A program made the position numbers and the translations under genes. Below are positions 6,241-6,749 of a DNA stretch of 6,749 nucleotides, piece by piece. Numbering within the stretch: the first letter of the stretch is position 1; every line of letters starts with the position of its first letter. Under the pieces are notes generated by a model. The model did not search any database and was not told where the DNA came from. It saw only the letters and a list, made by a program, of their open reading frames with translations. This stretch comes from Oribacterium sp. (GTDB lineage Bacteria > Bacillota_A > Clostridia > Lachnospirales > Lachnospiraceae), in assembly GCA_017940955.1 (NCBI GenBank), contig JAGAXP010000121.1, positions 1-6,749 of the forward strand. Direction: 5' to 3'.

Positions 6241-6245
6241 CCCGG
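6230..6245. promoter_or_regulatory. Palindrome over the -35 box, possible operator
   Basis: CCGGGTT-TC-AACCCGG is a perfect 7+7 inverted repeat around 2 nt. Its centre and right arm contain the -35 hexamer of the rpsH-leader promoter, so a dimeric regulator bound here would block RNA polymerase. As RNA from an upstream transcript it can fold as a 6-bp hairpin with a UGAA loop, with no U-tract after it. Confidence 0.4.
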
Positions 6246-6317
6246 TCTGGCGTATCTTTTAGAAATATTTTTGTATTTCTTTGAATACAATCCAGAAATT
6301 ATCACCTTTGACAACAT
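6237..6317 (-). CDS. Possible 26-residue small ORF (leader peptide?)
   Basis: An ATG at 6317 opens a 26-codon frame encoding a basic peptide starting MLSKVIISGLYSKKYKN and ending KRYARPG, closed by TGA inside the -35 palindrome. A textbook GGAGG (6326-6330) lies 8 nt upstream. Both the Shine-Dalgarno and the AUG fall in the 15-bp hairpin 6309-6342, so translation from read-through mRNA would need that stem to open. I recognise no family. It may be a leader peptide, a remnant, or chance; the good ribosome binding site is the only positive evidence. Confidence 0.25.
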   Translation of the reverse strand: MLSKVIISGLYSKKYKNISKRYARPG

Positions 6318-6342
6318 TTTGGAATCCTCCAAAACATTGCCA
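6309..6342 (-). ncRNA. 15-bp hairpin downstream of rpsN
   Basis: In minus-strand RNA, bases 6342-6328 pair with 6323-6309 without a break across a 4-nt GGAU loop: 12 Watson-Crick and 3 G-U pairs. On the plus strand the three wobbles would be A-C mismatches, pointing to selection of the RNA made with the genes. It begins 25 nt after the rpsN stop and has no following U-tract, so it is more likely a translational or mRNA-processing element than a terminator. Confidence 0.55.
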
Positions 6343-6367
6343 TCGGCTCTAAATTGAAGTTAAGGAC

Positions 6368-6553
6368 TTACCAAGAAGCCTTCTTAACTCCTGGAATCTC
6401 ACCCTTGTATGCTAACTCACGGAAGCAGATACGGCAGATGCCATACTTCTTGAGTACACTGTGTGGTCTTCCGCAGATCTTGCATCTTGTGTAAGCTCTT
6501 GTTGAGAACTTAGGTGCCTTCTGCTGCTTTAACTTCATTGATAACTTAGCCAT
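6368..6553 (-). CDS. rpsN: 30S ribosomal protein S14, zinc-binding type (uS14)
   Basis: 61 residues, the length of the short four-cysteine S14 (type Z). Cys24-x2-Cys27 and Cys40-x2-Cys43 form the zinc ribbon (TRCKICGRP and [11 protein letters not shown]), and the end [12 protein letters not shown] is characteristic. S14 sits in the head of the 30S and is a late assembly protein. The ATG has GGAGGG only 4 nt upstream, slightly close. It starts 12 nt after rplE and ends at a TAA 339 nt before rpsH. Zinc-type S14 often has a cysteine-free paralogue elsewhere in Firmicute genomes, under zinc control; none is visible here. Secure. Confidence 0.97.
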   Translation of the reverse strand: MAKLSMKLKQQKAPKFSTRAYTRCKICGRPHSVLKKYGICRICFRELAYKGEIPGVKKASW

Positions 6554-6565
6554 ATTTCCCTCCGA

Positions 6566-6749
6566 TTACTTTGCGAACGGCATGTTGAAAAGTCTGAGAA
6601 GTTCTCTAGCCTCTTCGTCAGTCTTAGCTGTTGTTACGAAGATAACGTCCATACCTCTAACCTTGTCAACCTTATCGAACTCGATCTCAGGGAAAATGAG
6701 CTGCTCCTTGAGTCCAAGTGCATAGTTTCCTCTGCCATCAAATGCATTA
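6566..6749 (-). CDS. rplE: 50S ribosomal protein L5 (uL5), C-terminal part
   Basis: The last 60 codons plus a TAA stop are present; the rest lies beyond the right edge (full length is about 179 residues). The visible sequence includes [20 protein letters not shown], then [20 protein letters not shown] and the ending [10 protein letters not shown], all diagnostic of bacterial L5. L5 binds 5S rRNA together with L18 and contacts P-site tRNA at the central protuberance. In E. coli the start region of this gene is the S8 repressor-binding site of the spc operon; that part is outside the window. The rpsN start follows after 12 nt. Confidence 0.96.
   Translation of the reverse strand, partial: NAFDGRGNYALGLKEQLIFPEIEFDKVDKVRGMDVIFVTTAKTDEEARELLRLFNMPFAK

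Larger units (their letters stand above)
6029..6367 (-). other. Long rpsN-rpsH intergenic region
   Basis: Between the rpsN stop and the rpsH start lie 339 nt without a conserved gene, where this operon normally has a few tens of bases. In transcription order it holds: a 15-bp hairpin (6309-6342) covering the start of a 26-codon small ORF; two mutually exclusive AT-rich hairpins (6261-6290); a promoter with an embedded palindrome (6213-6245); a nested multi-helix RNA (6105-6201); a UCCGGA hairpin (6076-6096); and the rpsH ribosome binding site. No transposase remnant, terminal repeats or target duplication were found. Confidence 0.8.

Noticed and set aside
1..6749. CRISPR arrays, insertion sequences, tRNA or rRNA genes
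   Set aside because: No repeat-spacer pattern, transposase fragment, or cloverleaf/rRNA sequence seen on either strand.

Overview
The window is a continuous piece of the bacterial spc / secY-adk-map-infA ribosomal protein cluster. Every gene lies on the minus strand, so transcription runs from high to low coordinates. In transcription order the genes are: rplE (3' end only), rpsN (four-cysteine form), a 339-nt non-coding spacer, rpsH, rplF, rplR, rpsE, rpmD, rplO, secY, a 179-nt spacer, adk, map, infA, a 115-nt spacer, and rpmJ (5' end only). Gene order, the zinc-type S14 and L36, the four-cysteine LID of adenylate kinase and the purine-rich Shine-Dalgarno sites point to a Firmicute. Protein sequences and AT-rich spacers look most like class Clostridia, probably Lachnospiraceae (Butyrivibrio-like); the family-level placement is from memory of homologues, not from a search.

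The genes work as one unit. The ribosomal proteins build both subunits (L5, L6, L18, L15, L30, L36 in the 50S; S14, S8, S5 in the 30S). SecY forms the protein-conducting channel. Adenylate kinase, methionine aminopeptidase and IF-1 support nucleotide balance, nascent-chain processing and initiation. From rpsH to secY the genes are tightly packed (rplO stop and secY start overlap by one base), apart from a 93-nt rplF-rpsH spacer.

Three spacers carry the interesting material. (1) The rpsN-rpsH spacer (6029-6367), normally very short in this operon, holds a 15-bp hairpin that would hide the Shine-Dalgarno and AUG of a 26-codon small ORF. It also holds a near-consensus promoter whose -35 box sits in a CCGGGTT/AACCCGG palindrome, then a nested multi-helix RNA of about 100 nt and a last hairpin that competes with a 7-bp pairing over the rpsH ribosome binding site. 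The G-U wobbles in these helices all fit RNA made from the minus strand. This is the best candidate for an undescribed regulatory RNA here. (2) The secY-adk spacer has a GC-rich hairpin just after secY, an 8-bp inverted repeat and a promoter giving adk a very short leader. (3) The infA-rpmJ spacer has a near-consensus promoter at the head of the rpmJ segment. The coding genes themselves look intact and ordinary.
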